Below, piece after piece: positions 20,853 through 33,465 of a stretch of DNA of 64,000 bases. The translations under genes were made by a program, and so were the position numbers. The DNA lies in assembly GCA_963555705.1 (NCBI GenBank), contig OY743181.1:23192513-23256512 (forward strand), in the 5' to 3' direction. Positions within the stretch are counted from its first letter, which is position 1. Each line of letters begins with the position of its first letter. The stretch is from Ligustrum vulgare (lineage: Eukaryota; Streptophyta; Magnoliopsida; Lamiales; Oleaceae). The notes beneath the pieces are model-generated. The model was not told the origin of the DNA. It did not search any database and saw only the letters and a list, made by a program, of their open reading frames with translations.

Positions 20853-20923
20853 GCTCGGAGCGTTGGGATAAGAATCTGTCTGTCCTTGGAAGATAAATTA
20901 AAACCAAGAAATCTCTTTGAAAT

Positions 20924-22837
20924 ATGAATGAAAGTGATGGTGATGTTAACCCTCGTAGAGGAAGAAATGGCCAGCACAGGGAAGAGGAGGCTCCTCAAGG
21001 ACCTCATGAGAACGCCAATGAGGGAGGGGCACAATCTAACCCACCCTGCTAGCACCGTAATCACCGCATGTTGCGAGACATGACTAGCATGGCGGCCCAA
21101 ATGCTAGAAATGTAGAAGCAGCAGATAGAACAGACTGTCGCGATGAATGCCTATATGGCTAGAGGGTATGTAGTGAATGAACCCACGATGCCTCCACAAT
21201 ACCCACAGCCACATTACTCACCATCCGATGCGGCCACCGCCTCGTATTATTATCAAGATCCACAGGCTTATGCCGACGTGGAATCCGAGCCCTTCTACGA
21301 GGAAGGCCTGGAACATGAAGCACGTGAAGAGCAAGCCCCCCCCAGCTAGACACAGGGAGGCCTCGCCCGCAAAATCTGGCAGTGTCTTCAGCCGGATAGG
21401 AGGGTTATTCAGAGGCAGGCAAGGGGATCGGAATAATGCAGCTGAGCTAAGGAATAAGCGGGAGCGACGCGCTGAAGAAGCCTTATCGCAGAGTCGAATG
21501 TATAGGGACCAACAAGGTACGGGGGGAGAAAGGTTCACCCCCATGCATGAGACTAGGAATAGGCAGGAGAGGAGAGCTGAAGCAGTTGGGACCAATCCTC
21601 GCAACGAATTACAAAGCCATGAAAGGAAAAACTACAGCCGCGTTCTGCCGCCACAAAGGTAGGAGTACGCTCCGCCACTCTATGACCAATACCCTGATTC
21701 AGTGTATTCCGGTCACGACGAGAACAGCGAACTGCCGTCATATGAGTTGGATAACGATGAGGAAACGAGTCCTTTCATAGAGGGCCTCCGTAGGTGCCCA
21801 GTGCCTCACGACTTCGAAATGCCAGAAATTGCAAAATATTCTGGCCAAGGTGACCTTGACGATCACCTGTTAAACTACCGTGCTGGCATGAAAATAGCCG
21901 GGGCTACACCGGCACTGAAATGTAAAGCCTTTGCTTTAGTCATTGAGGGGAGTGCGATACGATGGTATAAAAAAATCCCTCCTGGCAGCATCCACAGTTG
22001 GAGAGATTTGAAAACGGCCTTTAAAAATGGCTTTGTTTCCTCCAGGCCTGGACAGCTCCCACTCCAACGCCTTCAGGATCTGAGGCAAGGAAGGGACGAA
22101 TCTCTGAAAAGTTACCTAGCCCGGTTTACAGAAGAGATGCACATTTTCGAAAACATCACTGAGGCAGAGTTGTTTTCCGCTTTGAAAGGAGGGCTGGATA
22201 TGACCATCATGTTCTGGAGAGACGTCCGAAGCAGAAAACCAAGGGATTACAATGCCCTCGTAGACCTGATGAATGAAGAGATTGTATCAGAAGAAATTGC
22301 AAGGGTCAGGGACAACCACCCCCAAGGAAGATACAATCTTGGGTATTCTAATGAGGCAAACCTCAAGAAAGGAGGAAACAAGGATAGGATCGGCGGAAAT
22401 CGAGGTGGAGCGCCGTGTCCGTTTCCGGGGACAGGATCTAGCTTTGCAGCAGAAATCACGGAAGCTATCCCCCACTTGCACTCCAACACTCCTTCTCAAA
22501 ATCCTCCCACGGCTCAAGGGAGAGTGGAAAGTAGCCGAAGTGGAAAATAGCCCATGATTGGGGCTTACTGCGCCTACCACAGATATTACGGTTACGCAAC
22601 AGAAGATTGCAGGGAAATCCATATGTTAGCTGACCAAAAGGCGCAGGGGAGAAGGGGAGGTGACTTCTCCCCCGATACAGGGAGAACTCAAAAATGTGGC
22701 GGTCAGAAGTTCAACCGAGCTGATAGGAGAGCTCCTGGAAGAACTCAACTAAGGAAAGAATTGACAATCGTCAAAGAGACAGGAATAAGGGCCAGGATAC
22801 CGTCTCGGCGCATACTAAAGATACACGGGAACCACCT
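20924..22837 (+). pseudogene. gag: Tat gag, degenerate
   Basis: Gag forms the virus-like particle. ATG 20924 opens a frame (MNESDGDVNPRRG...) with in-frame TAGs near 21049 and 21112 and a frameshift at the C run near 21340. It then continues (KSGSVFSRIGGLFRGRQG...) through TAG at 21660 into the conserved gag domain (21702-22550: PFIEGLRRCPVPHDFEMPEI, LEGSA-like IEGSAIRWY, LKSYLARFTEEM, LSALKGG-like FSALKGGLDM). After TAG 22548 a zinc-knuckle-like YCAYHRYYGYATEDCREI follows. Four of the stops are TAG, consistent with C-to-T decay of CAG or TGG. A further frameshift separates it from pol. Confidence 0.9.
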
Positions 22838-24888
22838 GTGCCTGTGGCCGACCTCCCCATTCGTGAAATCGACACAATACTGGGAGGTCCTCACCTAGAT
22901 AGGAGCACAAAAAACTCCCAAAAGAGGTATATAAGAGAGGCCAAGCAGCCCGCCAACATGAATTATCATATCCATTCACATCCTGTTGGGATGCGTCGGA
23001 CAGAATCTATCACATTCACCCAAGGCGATGCCATTGGAGTACACTTTCTGCACAACGACGCATTGGTTATCAGAGTAGTGGTGACTCAGAATGGGTTATC
23101 ACGGATGATGGTGGATGATGGTGCCTCGGTAAATGTGATTTACGGGGTAACTTTTCATAAAATGGGGATCAGCACTCCAATCATTCCAGTCCCGGATCCG
23201 ATATATGGATTCACGGGGGACAGCATAACCCCCAGAGGGTCCATAACCCTTATGACTGAAATAGGGCAAGCACCAAACCTCTCCAGAATCCCTATGGAAT
23301 TCTTGGTGGTTGACAAAATCTCCTCCTATCATGGTTCAATTGGGAGGCCAGGCCTCTTCGACTTGGGAGCTGTGACTCATACAAAATACATTTGCATGAA
23401 GTTCCCCACGGAGCATGGCGTTGCAACTGTAAGGGGGAGCCAAACCGAATCGCGGGCCTGTTACACAAATGCGATCCGAAAATTTCAAGATCGAAGCTTG
23501 AACATGATCAGTGACGTAGCCATGATCGAGGCTGCTCCAGACCCTGAAAGATTGGGTGAAGGGCCTTCTGGAAGTAAGGATGTTACGATGAGATTGGAGG
23601 AGGATTTAACAGATCTAGACCCAAGAATGGCGGATGACAATTGTCCCACCCTGGTCGAAAGGTTAGAATGCTTCGGTGTAGACCCACTTGATCCAATCAA
23701 GGAATTGCAGATCGGATTGGATTCACCAGCCGAATACAAAGATCAATTAAAGAGCTTCTTACTTGAGAATCTTGATGTATTCGCATGGAAGCATGTTGAC
23801 ATGGTTGTGATCGATCCTAAGGAGGCCTGCCACAGACTCCAGCTGGATCCCCGAAGCCCTGGGCATAGGCAAAAGAGAAGGCCCATGAGTTCGGACAAGT
23901 ATGAGGCCTTGAGAGACGATGTCACAAAGCTATTAAAAAACGGCTTCATCAGAGAGTCCCGCTATCCGAAGTGGGTATCAAATCCTGTTTTGGTACCAAA
24001 AAAAAAAGGGAAACTGAGGGTGTGTATTGATTTTTCCAACTTGAACAAGGCATGTCCCAAAGACAACTTTCCACTACCTTGGATCGATCAGCTGGTCGAA
24101 TCCACGGCAGGGGATGAGCTGCTAAGCTTCATGGATGCTTACTCCGGGTACAATCAAATCCCCATGTCCAAGTCGGACGAGGAGCATACTTCGTTTATTA
24201 CAGATAGAGGGCTCCATTGCTACAGAGCTATGCCCTTCGGCTTGAAAAATGCGGGAGCTACCTATCAGAGGCTAGTAAGTCTCATGTTCTCGAAAAAATT
24301 AGGAAGTACCATGAAGGTATATGTTGATGACATGCTGGTCAAAAGCATGGTCGCCGCGGATCATATCCGCCATTTTTCAGAGGCCTTCGATGTTTTGAGG
24401 AAATACCGAATGAAGCTCAACCCAGCGAAGTGCGCTTTTGGAGTAGCATCTGGAAAATTCCTTGGATTCATGGTGAATAAGAGGGGAATCGAAGCTAATC
24501 TGGACAAGATCAATGCTTTGTTAAACATGCAGTCGCCTCGAAATCCAAAAGAAGTGCAAAGCTTAACGGGGAGAATTGCGGCCTTGAATCGATTCGTCTC
24601 AAAATCCACGGACAAATGCTTGCCATTTTTCAAGGTCCTAAAGGGGGGAAAGCGGTTCCAATGGACACCGAAATGTGACCAGGCTTTTGTCGACCTAAAA
24701 GCATCTTTGGGACGGCCCCCATTGCTATCAAAGGCTGGCGAGCCTCTCTACATGTATTTAGCTGTATCCAAAGAGGCTTTTAGCTCTGTGTTGGTCAGAG
24801 AGGAGGATGAGAATCAGTTCCCAGTATATTATGTGAGCAAAGCCATGCTGGATGCCGAGACACGCTACCCAGATATGGAGAAACTTGC
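22838..24888 (+). pseudogene. pol: Tat pol, first part: protease, reverse transcriptase, start of RNase H
   Basis: Open from 22838 across all domains up to the chromovirus insertion after codon ~683. The protease motif MVDDGAS is near residue 91. RT includes VLVPKKKGKLRVCIDF (about 383-398), the SFMDAYSGYNQI block and the catalytic YVDD (24320-24331, residues 495-498), all apparently intact. The RNase H connection starts near FQWTPKCDQAF (about 606). The frame then runs into the chromovirus LTR (24889-24988) and stops there. The coding sequence resumes at 30333. RT here may have been functional until recently, but the gene is split. Confidence 0.92.
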
Positions 24889-25658
24889 TGATGAGAATCG
24901 AGAAAGTCAAACCTCAATGCGCAAGCCTGTGGGACCCATGACGAGATTCGATGCCAAGGAGGTTCAAGATTCGAGGCTAAACAAGTAATTAAAGTCAAGA
25001 AAAGCAAGCCGAGAATCAAGTTGGAGCCAAAAAGAAGAAGAAATTGGACTCAGCCAATTTCGGTCGACCGAAAGTCATTCCGGTCGACTGAAAGTCTGCA
25101 GAGATTTTTGAAGGCAGCCTCAGTCGCGTTCGGCTGAGGCTTGGTCGACCGAAAGTCCCATTTCGATCGACCATGTGATCGACCGAAAATGGTTCGGTCG
25201 ACCGAAACACCCCGTTTCACAAAAATGGGAATTTTGTTGCAATTTCCACAAAAACGGGGTTTTGTTGCAATTTCCGAAATTTACACCTTTTGCCCAATTT
25301 TGTACCTTTTATACACATTTTCTTGTCATTTGTAAGATAGCTTGGTTGTTCATGTAAAGCACTTGAGAGAAGCTCCTCCTTTGGGTGAGGTAAATCCCAT
25401 TTCTTGATCTTGTATCTCTTAGGAAATTAATCAACTTTATCTTGAGTATTATTATTCTTGTGTTGTTGTTTATTTCCGCCACTTTGGAATTTGTTTATTT
25501 CTTTCCATTGGGCTAGGGTTTGTTAATCCTTGAATTTTGGGTTAGATTTAAACTTGAGTTAATGTGTTTATCCTTTATTTTACCACTTTAGCTTTCTTGG
25601 GTTTTGTATTAAATTATTGTGAGAATTTTTGGTCAACACACCGAAGGGGTTCGCATCA
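24889..25658 (+). repeat. Chromovirus 5' LTR with palindrome array
   Basis: TGATGAGAATCG...TTCGCATCA. Palindromes on GGTCGACC at 25051-25207, then a TATA-like TTTTATACAC (25307-25316). Confidence 0.93.
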
Positions 25659-25660
25659 TT

Positions 25661-25679
25661 TGGTATCAGAGCTTGGCTC
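25661..25679 (+). other. Chromovirus primer-binding site
   Basis: TGGTATCAGAGCTTGGCTC, the initiator-Met tRNA site, 2 bp after the 5' LTR. Confidence 0.9.
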
Positions 25680-26551
25680 TAATTTGGTAAACATATCCTT
25701 TACATTATTGTTGTTGTTATTCAAAAAAAAAAAAAAAAATCCGAAAATTGAGAAAAAATTGGGAAAATTTATATGCCCATGTGTATTGTTGATTTCATGT
25801 ATTGGTATATTGATTGTTGAATTTGTTGGGGGTTTCTATTAGCCAAACACTTGCTTTCCTACATTATCCAAAGTGTTTGATAAATTGTCCCAAAGAAAAA
25901 TACCCCATTCATGCTTTGTTGTTCAATGCCCATATATTGCTAATCACTTGGGGTATCCAATTCCCATTATTGAGAGTGTCATCAACATTTTATTCTATAT
26001 ATATCACTTGCTCCATACATTGGGTAATTGTTGATCATTCATTCCTTGCCACAATTGTGTTGTTGGGGGTTTTCATATATCCACATTATCCACATTCAAG
26101 GCAAAGATTGAGTACAAGTTGTTTGATAAATTGCCTCATTGAAATTTACACTCTTGTGCTTATTTGCTCTACATAAATGCCTTACCTAATACTTGTGGTT
26201 ATTCAATCCCATTGTTGAAATTGTGATCCTAGTATCTTATCCCACATAAACATTGTTCCTTTTGAATATAGCAAGCACATAAATTCTACTTGCTATTTGT
26301 GTCTACTTGTTCTAAATTCCTTCTTCCTTGTTGGTGATTTCTTTAACTCCACAAGAATTATACTTTGTGGTTTAATTGATTACCTTCCTTGGAGAACTTG
26401 AGAAATGAGATTTTGAGTGGAAAAAGGCAAGAGTGGTGAGCTCATTAGAGGGTAAAAGCCTAAATTGAGTGAAACACGAGTGAAAATTATTCTTGTGAGA
26501 ACACTTTCACACTTGCACACCATGTCAAATTCCAATGCTTAAATTCAAGAT
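25680..26551 (+). other. Chromovirus leader
   Basis: AT-rich, no supported gene. Two similar blocks (CCAAACACTTGC...CCCCATTCATGC and later TTGTTTGATAAATTGCC) suggest internal duplication. The small ORFs here lack domains. Confidence 0.6.
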
Positions 26552-27436
26552 TTGAAGTACTTGTTACAAAATATTTCAACCACCATGGCTAGACAAATGG
26601 AGAAAAGTAGGGGTGAGTTGGAAAATTTAGGAACAAGAGGGAAGAGTACATCAACTAGTAGTGGTGAAGAAAAATGGGATGGTTGGAGAAGGTTGAGGGA
26701 TAAATGTGGGAACATTGTGTATAGGGATGGAAGTAGAAAACAAAGTGGGAGTTTGAATAGAAAAGAAGTTAGGAGTAAATGTGGGGATGATTGGAGAGAT
26801 GAGGAGGATGGTGAACAAAATGAGAGTTTGAATAGGAAAAGAAGAGAGTGGTTAGAAGGTAGGAGAAATGGAGTTGATGAAAATATTGATAGTGCGAGAA
26901 TGCAAAATTCATTACTCCATGGAAAGGGTAGAAGTGGAGAAGTGGAAGAAGGTTGGAGAATGGGTAGAAGAAGAAGAAGAGAATGGGTAGATAGGAGTGG
27001 AGATGGGATGGATGAGAAGGTTAATATTGAGCAAATGAAGACTTCATCATTCCATAGGAGGGACGGTAGTGGAAGTAAAGGAGTGTTGGAGATGAATGCT
27101 AGGCCACCAACATCTTTTGCCCATGATAATGAGAAGGAGAAGGATGGAGAAAATATTTTCTACACTAGATGTCTTGTGGGGGATAGGGCATGTAGTCTCA
27201 TTATAGATGGAGAGAGTGACACGAATTTAGTGAGTGCTAGTAGGGTGGAAAAATTGGGGTTACCGGTTAAGAAGCATCCTAATCCCTATGTATTGCAAAT
27301 GTTGAATGACTATGGGGAGGTGAGGGTAAGTGAACAAGTTCTTCTTACTTTTCACATTGGTACTTATAGTGATAAAATATTATGTGATGTGGTTCCCTTA
27401 CACACTACTCACATAATCTTGGGGAGACCTTGGTAA
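26552..27436 (+). pseudogene. Chromovirus gag remnant and protease-like domain
   Basis: A 294-codon open frame. The first ~190 codons are low-complexity, rich in R, G, E and D, with repeats of SGSLNRKEVRSKCGDDWRDE type, unlike normal gag. From about residue 200 (FYTRCLVGDRACSLIIDG) it matches the retropepsin-like region of chromoviruses: CSLIIDG-S-TN, EKLGLP, LCDVVP, HIILGRPW. The residue after the catalytic DG is E where G is usual, so activity is doubtful. It ends at TAA 27434. Confidence 0.75.
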
Positions 27437-27448
27437 TGTGAGCGAAAT

Positions 27449-27907
27449 GTGAATCTTGATAGGAGGAGGAACCGGTGTAGCTTCAAAATGAATGAAAAAA
27501 AGGTTGTGATCCTATCTTTGAGCGCGAAAGAAGTATGCAAAGACCAAATGAAGCTCAAGAAGGAATTCGAGGAAGAAAAAGAGAAGGAGAAAGAAAAAGA
27601 AGAAGAAGAAAGGGGGAATAGGAAAATAAAAGAGAATTCAATTGAGCAAATTGAAGAAAGCAAAAATGAGATCATGAGAGTTGGGGCCTCGACCCTAGAA
27701 AAAGGAGAGGAATTGAGAGTTGGAGCCACGACTCCAGAAAAAGGAGAGGCGAGAGAAGAACTGAGAGTTGAGGTTCCTACCTCAGAAAAAGGTGAGGGAG
27801 TGATAAGTGCCACCAAGAAGATTGAGAGAAAAGATCACCCCAAAATGTTCTTTACTCTTGAATATTCTAACACTTCCCTCCCTAGTTTGGTTATTTCTTT
27901 GTTGTAG
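27449..27907 (+). pseudogene. Chromovirus protease-RT linker remnant
   Basis: 152-codon frame beginning with NRCSFKMNEKKVVILSLSAKEV, the linker normally found after the protease, then a long charged E/K run and three copies of VGASTLEKGEEL-like repeats. The RT that should follow is absent. Confidence 0.6.
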
Positions 27908-27913
27908 GAAATT

Positions 27914-28747
27914 GTGAGGCCAACTTATCAAGGCAACAAAGAACTCCAAAAGTATGCCTTATGGAAGAAATTCATGAAAACATTTTCCTACAACAACGAG
28001 TACAACCGAGGTAAAGAAAATGACATAACCGATGCAACATCTAGGAGGTATGTTCCTAACAATTCTTTAAATGCAAGGTTATTGTGTTTTGAATACATTA
28101 GAGGGTTGTATGATCTTGATATAGATTTGATAAGTGTGTTGTTGACTTGTGAAAATGTAACATGTGGTAGGGATCATTGTAATGATGAGTGCTTAATTTG
28201 TAAATGCAACTTTTTGCATGTGCCCAATTGCATAAGTACCAAATCCTTGTGTGAAAATGTTGCATATAGTACATTTCATGGGCATGTTGAATCCTTATTT
28301 TGTGAAAATATGGTTGACGTGCATATTTGCTCTCTAAAGAAATTGCTAGCTAGGGGAGATGTCTTGGTGATAATTGAACATGTTAAGGACATGCATGTTA
28401 ATAATCCAAATTTGTTAAACATTTATGAATCATGTTTTGAGAGATATCTTGATGAATTCTATGGGAATGATAATTATTTGTTTTGGAAAATTGGATTGTT
28501 TCTTTTTAAATGTGCCATGTGCAAATTGCTGATGGGAGAGGCACATGATAGTTGTTTGATGGGGCGATTTAAAATCAACGGGGTCTTATGGGTATTATGT
28601 GATCAATTTTATTGGCCTAATTTGAAGTTTGGTGTTGAACATATTTGCACTTGTTGTAAATACCTAACTTGCAAAATGGCTAAACTTAAGTCTAAGTTTT
28701 TGCCTCAAGAATTCCATACGTATTTGCCCATCATGAGTAAACCTTAG
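27914..28747 (+). pseudogene. Chromovirus RNase H tail and integrase zinc domain
   Basis: KGKENDITDATSRR corresponds to the GKEN-ADALSRR end of RNase H, with several changes. Further on, LMGRFKINGVLWVLCDQFYW and CTCCKYLTCKMAKLK correspond to the integrase HHCC region. The middle (about residues 85-165) is a cysteine-rich insertion I cannot place. Stop TAG at 28745. Confidence 0.7.
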
Positions 28748-28759
28748 GTTACTTATTAT

Positions 28760-29416
28760 ATGAATTTTATAGTAGGTTTACTTGGAACAAAGAAAGAAAA
28801 TGATGCTATTATTGTGATTGTTGGTAGGAGTATTAAAATGTCACATTTGATTGCATACCATGAAACTAACGAGGTCATTAACATAGCTAATCTTTTCTTT
28901 CGGGAAGTCATGCATTTGCACGAAGTTGGTGATAATTTTGTGGTTGTTAAATTTGCTTGCAACTTAATTGCTCATCATATTAGCAAGTTTTCTCCACTTA
29001 AAATTGCTTGTGACTTTAACCTATTAACTCTGTTGAACTTTATGCATATGTTTATTGAAGAAAGAGTTGGTTTAGGTGGCCACGAGAATACACCTTTTGT
29101 TAAACCCCTTTGCAGGAGGCTCGAGCTTCCATTTGAGGGAATTGGTAAACAATGTATTTCCAATGTCAACCATGGTAGGAAGCATATTCCATTTGACCCG
29201 GGCGGCTGGATGTATTTCCATTCGTGGAAGGAGCGACCCCCCGATCAAATAAAATCAGAATTGGTACTTTGCAGTGTTGGCACATCTCAAGCTTTTGGCA
29301 ACGCCTACAAATTGATTTTGCACGGTGAGTATGAAATTTCAGTTACATTTATTGTGTCTGAATTTTCTATTTTTTATTGTAGGTGTCGATTCGTGGTCGA
29401 ATCTCTTTCTAGATGA
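28760..29416 (+). pseudogene. Chromovirus integrase core and C-terminal remnant
   Basis: MNFIVGLLGTKKENDAIIVI corresponds to the start of the integrase core, with the first catalytic Asp in MDF replaced (MNF). LFFREVMHLH follows. The D-E part is missing. The C-terminal module follows: FDPGGWMYFHSWKERPP, NAYKLILHGEY, ATF-like VTFIVSE. After TGA the frame continues to the polypurine tract, as in chromoviruses. Confidence 0.75.
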
Positions 29417-29557
29417 AAGAGATGATGAGAATCGCGAAGGTCCAACTTCATCGCATGAACCTGTGATCCACAATGTTGCAAGATCAAATTTCAAGTAGTC
29501 TCACGACAGTGCACTCAAGCAAGATTCGAGGTCGAATCCTTTTCAAGAGGGAGGGGA

Positions 29558-30327
29558 TGATGAGAATCGAGAAAGTCAAACCTCGATGCGCAAGCCTGTG
29601 GGACCCATGACGAGATCCTATACCAAGGAGGTTCAAGATTCGAGGCTAAACAAGTAATTAAAGTCAAGAAAAGCAAGCCGAGAATCAAGTTGGAGCCAAA
29701 AAGAAGAAGAAATTGGACTCAGCCAATTTCGGTCGACCGAAAGTCATTCCGGTCGATCGAAAGTCTGCAGAGATTTTTGAAGGCAGCCTCAGTCGCGTTC
29801 GGCTGAGGCTTGGTCGACCGAAAGTTCCATTTCGGTGGACCATGTGATCGACCGAAAATGGTTCGGTCGACCGAAACACCCCGTTTCACAAAAACGGGGT
29901 TTTTGTTGCAATTTCCACAAAAACGGGGTTTTGTTGCAATTTCCGAAATTTACACATTTTGCCCAATTTTGTACCTTTTATACACATTTTCTTGTCATTT
30001 GTAAGATAACTTGGTTGTTCATGTAAAGCTCTTGAGAGAAGCTCCTCCTTTGGGTGAGGTAAATCCCATTTCTTGATCTTGTATCTCTTAGGAAATTAAT
30101 CAATTTTATCTTGAGTATTATTATTCCTGTGTTGTTGTTTTTTTCCGCCACCTTGGAATTTGTTTATTTCTTTCCATTGGGTTAGGGTTTGTTAATCCTT
30201 GAATTTTGGGTTAGATTTAAACTTGGGTTAAGGTGTTTATCATTTATTTTACCACTTTAGCTTTCTTGGGTTTTGTATTAAATTGTTGTGGGGATTTTCG
30301 GTCAACACACCGAAGGGGTTCGCATCA
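29558..30327 (+). repeat. Chromovirus 3' LTR
   Basis: 770 bp, same ends as the 5' LTR. Preceded by polypurine AAGAGGGAGGGGA (29545-29557). Confidence 0.93.
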
Positions 30328-30332
30328 CTTGC

Positions 30333-32312
30333 TCTCTCGTTAATAACAGCCTCTCGAAAACTTCGCCCCTACTTTCAGGCACACTCCATACGCGTGCTCA
30401 CCAACTTTCCCATGAGACAAGTGTTGTAGAAGCCAGATGTATCTGGGAGGTTACTGAAATGGCGATAGAAATCAACCAGTTCAACCTACATTATACGCCT
30501 CGGACCGCTATAAAGGGTCAAGCGTTGGTGGATTTCGTAGTCGAATTCACACATCTACCGGAGATCTAGATGGTTGATAGCACGAATGACAGCCGAGAGT
30601 GGAAATTGTTCTTTGATGGGTCCTCGGCTGAAGGACGATCTGGTGCAGGAATACTGCTAATAAGCCCAGAGGGATTTAAACTACACAGTGCGATTCGCTT
30701 TGAATTCAAAGCCTCAAACAATGTTGCTGAGTATGAGGCGTTGTTAGCTGGGCTAAGACTTGCAAAAGCTTTGAAGATCAAGTTCGTAGTGGCGAACAAC
30801 GATTCGCAGCTCGTTGTGAGTCAATTCAATGGGCAATTCTCTGCCAAAGAACCTTCCATGGTCGCTTACTTGAAGAAGGTGAGAGATTTGGCTATGCACT
30901 TCGGAAAAATGGAGTTACAGCACATCCCCAGAACAGAAAATTCCAACGCCGATGCTTTGTCCAAATTAGCAAGCAGCAGTGATTCGGAGTTACACAATCT
31001 AATCCCAGTTGAGCGCATGTTGACTTCTTCTATTGAGCTAGGACCAGATATTTTGGCAATAGAAGAAGAGGGATCCTGGATGAATGCCCTGATCGCCTAT
31101 CTGAAGTATCAGACCGTGCCAAACGAGCCAGAGGCAGCTCGAAAATTGCAAAAATACTCTGCGAATTTCGTACTCTTGGATGACCTGCTTTATAAGCGGA
31201 GTTACACCTCCCCTTTACTGAGATGTGTGGGGTTGGAGGAAGGACGGTATGTAATGAGAGAAATTCACGAAGGCATATGTGGCAACCATGCCGGGGCGTT
31301 ATCGCTAGCTCGGAAAGCCCTCAAACAGGGATATTTTTGGCCCACTATGCGAAAGGACTCCCATGACTTCGTGCGCAAGTGCGATAAATTCCAAAGACAC
31401 GCAACCATACCACATCAGCCACATCACAAGCTAACTGTGGTGACTAGCCATTGGCCTTTTGCAAAGTGGGGGGTTGATATTATCGGGCCTATGCCTAGGG
31501 GAGCTGGTAACAATTGTTTTGCGATAGTGGCAATTGATTACTTCACCAAGTGGGTCGAAGTGGAACCTTTGATGAGAATCACTGAGGCCAACACTACCAA
31601 GTTCATTTGGAAGAATATCATATGCAGGTTTGGAATCCCCCACTCGTTGGTAAGTGATAATGCGAAACAGTTCAAAAACAAAAGTGTAGATGAACTGTGC
31701 GACGATCTGGGAATCAAGAAATTGTTTTCATCTCCGTATCACCCTCAAGCCAACGGACAGCTTGAGGTTGTAAATAAGACCATAAAAAATATCCTGAAGA
31801 GGAAGCTGGAGTCCAAAAATGGCGCATGGGTAAATGAACTCCCACAGGTACTATGGGGACTTCGGACCACCTCACATACTGCCACTGGTGAAACGCCTTT
31901 CTCATTGGCATATGGAGCCGAGGCGGTATGCCCCTTTGAAATTGGGATCCCTTCGCTTCGTCAAATCCATTAAAACGAAGCGAGAAACGAAGAAGCACAA
32001 AGGGCCGGTTTAGACTTCCTCATGGAGAAACAGAGCGATTCCCAAGTGGTGATGGCCAAATACCAAAAAAAGATGGCTCGATACTACAACAAAAAAGTGA
32101 AAGGTCGACGCTTTAATGTTGGGGAGTTAGTCCTAAAGAAGGTTCTTTCTTCAACTCAAGAACCAGGAGTAGGGACTTTAGGTCCCAACTGGGAAGGCCC
32201 TTACAAAGTCTTTGACGAGGTGGTACCCGGAACGTACATGATTGAGGACTTATCCTGGGCACCTCTATGTAATTCTTGGAACACGGATCATCTTTGTCTC
32301 TATTTTCAATAA
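30333..32312 (+). pseudogene. pol: Tat pol, second part: RNase H end, archaeal-type RNase H, integrase
   Basis: After the target duplication CTTGC (30328-30332) the RNase H reading resumes (LRPYF, FPMRQV) but has a TAG and a 1-base deletion near 30460. From 30570 a 467-codon frame encodes the second, archaeal-type RNase H (FFDGSS near residue 14, NVAEYEALLAGL), then integrase. The zinc domain has a Cys-to-Phe change (CDKF for the usual CDKC). The catalytic D (DIIGP), D (VSDN, residue ~363) and E (NGQLE, ~399) follow with D-X35-E spacing. A frame break at 31973 precedes the integrase C-terminal part (32022-32312, GPNWEGPYKV... to HLCLYFQ). Confidence 0.9.
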
Positions 32313-33465
32313 ATCATATTCCTCTTCAATGGTTGTGGCACTATCATATGGTTTTATGAAATCACAGGTGAGTTACGTTAAGGATTACACCAGTTATTAA
32401 TTAGATAAACATAATGGATGAACAAAAATCTCAAGATTATTCTGGTTATAACACCATACGTACACACCTTGCATGAAGTTTATTAAGAACAAGGGACTCT
32501 TATAAGGTTAAACTACGATCACTACGTAAGGATTGGGAGTTTTAGTACGATCAAAGGGAGTTCATACAAAATTGTGTATACAGATCTTATAAGGTATGAC
32601 CTAGATACGTTCAAATGTTTGTCACAATTAGATCTCACTGGTAAACACCCAGACCTGCGGGACTACACTCATTAACCCTGCAATGCGCGATACGTTTAAA
32701 AGGCATTTTCTTAAGGCATTTGTTTGAAAGGCACTTGCGTTTGAAAGCATTCATATTTAGTCAAATATTCTCATACAAACTGGAACTCTTGATCAGAGTC
32801 AGTTATCATCGGAAAACGTGGATATATTAAGTCAGTTCATACATACAGAGTGCTCTCTTGCGCGAAGTGTTAAACGTTTTCGCAAAGTGATTGATACTTT
32901 TATACATACATTCAGACAAAGCGTTTGCAAAACATATGTATACTAAGTGCTGTGTGAATAAGCGTAAAAGACAAACGTAAAAAATCTTATATTATTTTGA
33001 TTGCAAAAACCACACGCCTTCGCCAGTCATGAACCTTGTTAAAAACGAAGAACTCCGGTGAATTTACACTACGACCACTGCATAAAAGATTGAAAATAAT
33101 CACGCCAGCAACATTAGTTCACACAAATTTGTAAAATGTAGATGTTGTAGGGTGTAAGGTAAAACTGCTCATAAGTTGGACAAAACCAGATCTAACCAGC
33201 AAACATGAATGCATTAAGCTAGTTAGATTTGAGGGACTAGACATTTACAGTTTCCCACATATCATCATACAATTACGAGGCATCCGCACTTGGAAGCATT
33301 CATACGTAAACAGTTCGAAATGTTACATTTACAGGAAGAATATGAATAAGTCATTTCATTTATAAAATGTTACATTTACAGTATAAAACGTCGTCGGCGC
33401 CACAAAAAAAAAAAAAAAAAAAAACAAAACAATACAATCAACAATGAAGCAAATACAGAAGAGGA
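32313..33465. other. Tat non-coding spacer between pol and the antisense ORF
   Basis: AT-moderate sequence without ORFs; an A run at 33402-33424. Short diverged repeats around GGCACTTGCGTTTGAAAGC / AGGCATTTGTTTGAAAGG (32700-32750). Confidence 0.6.

Larger units (their letters stand above)
24889..30327 (+). mobile_element. Chromovirus-type Ty3/gypsy element lacking reverse transcriptase
   Basis: LTRs 24889-25658 and 29558-30327 (770 bp each) with a perfect CTTGC duplication (24884-24888 and 30328-30332). Primer site TGGTATCAGAGCTTGGCTC and polypurine tract AAGAGGGAGGGGA confirm + orientation. The interior keeps a gag/protease remnant, an RNase H tail, and integrase zinc, core and C-terminal parts. 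The RT region is deleted and the frames are broken. I count roughly 25-30 LTR mismatches by eye (about 3.5%), older than the 6046 element. It is inserted in the Tat RNase H. Confidence 0.92.
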
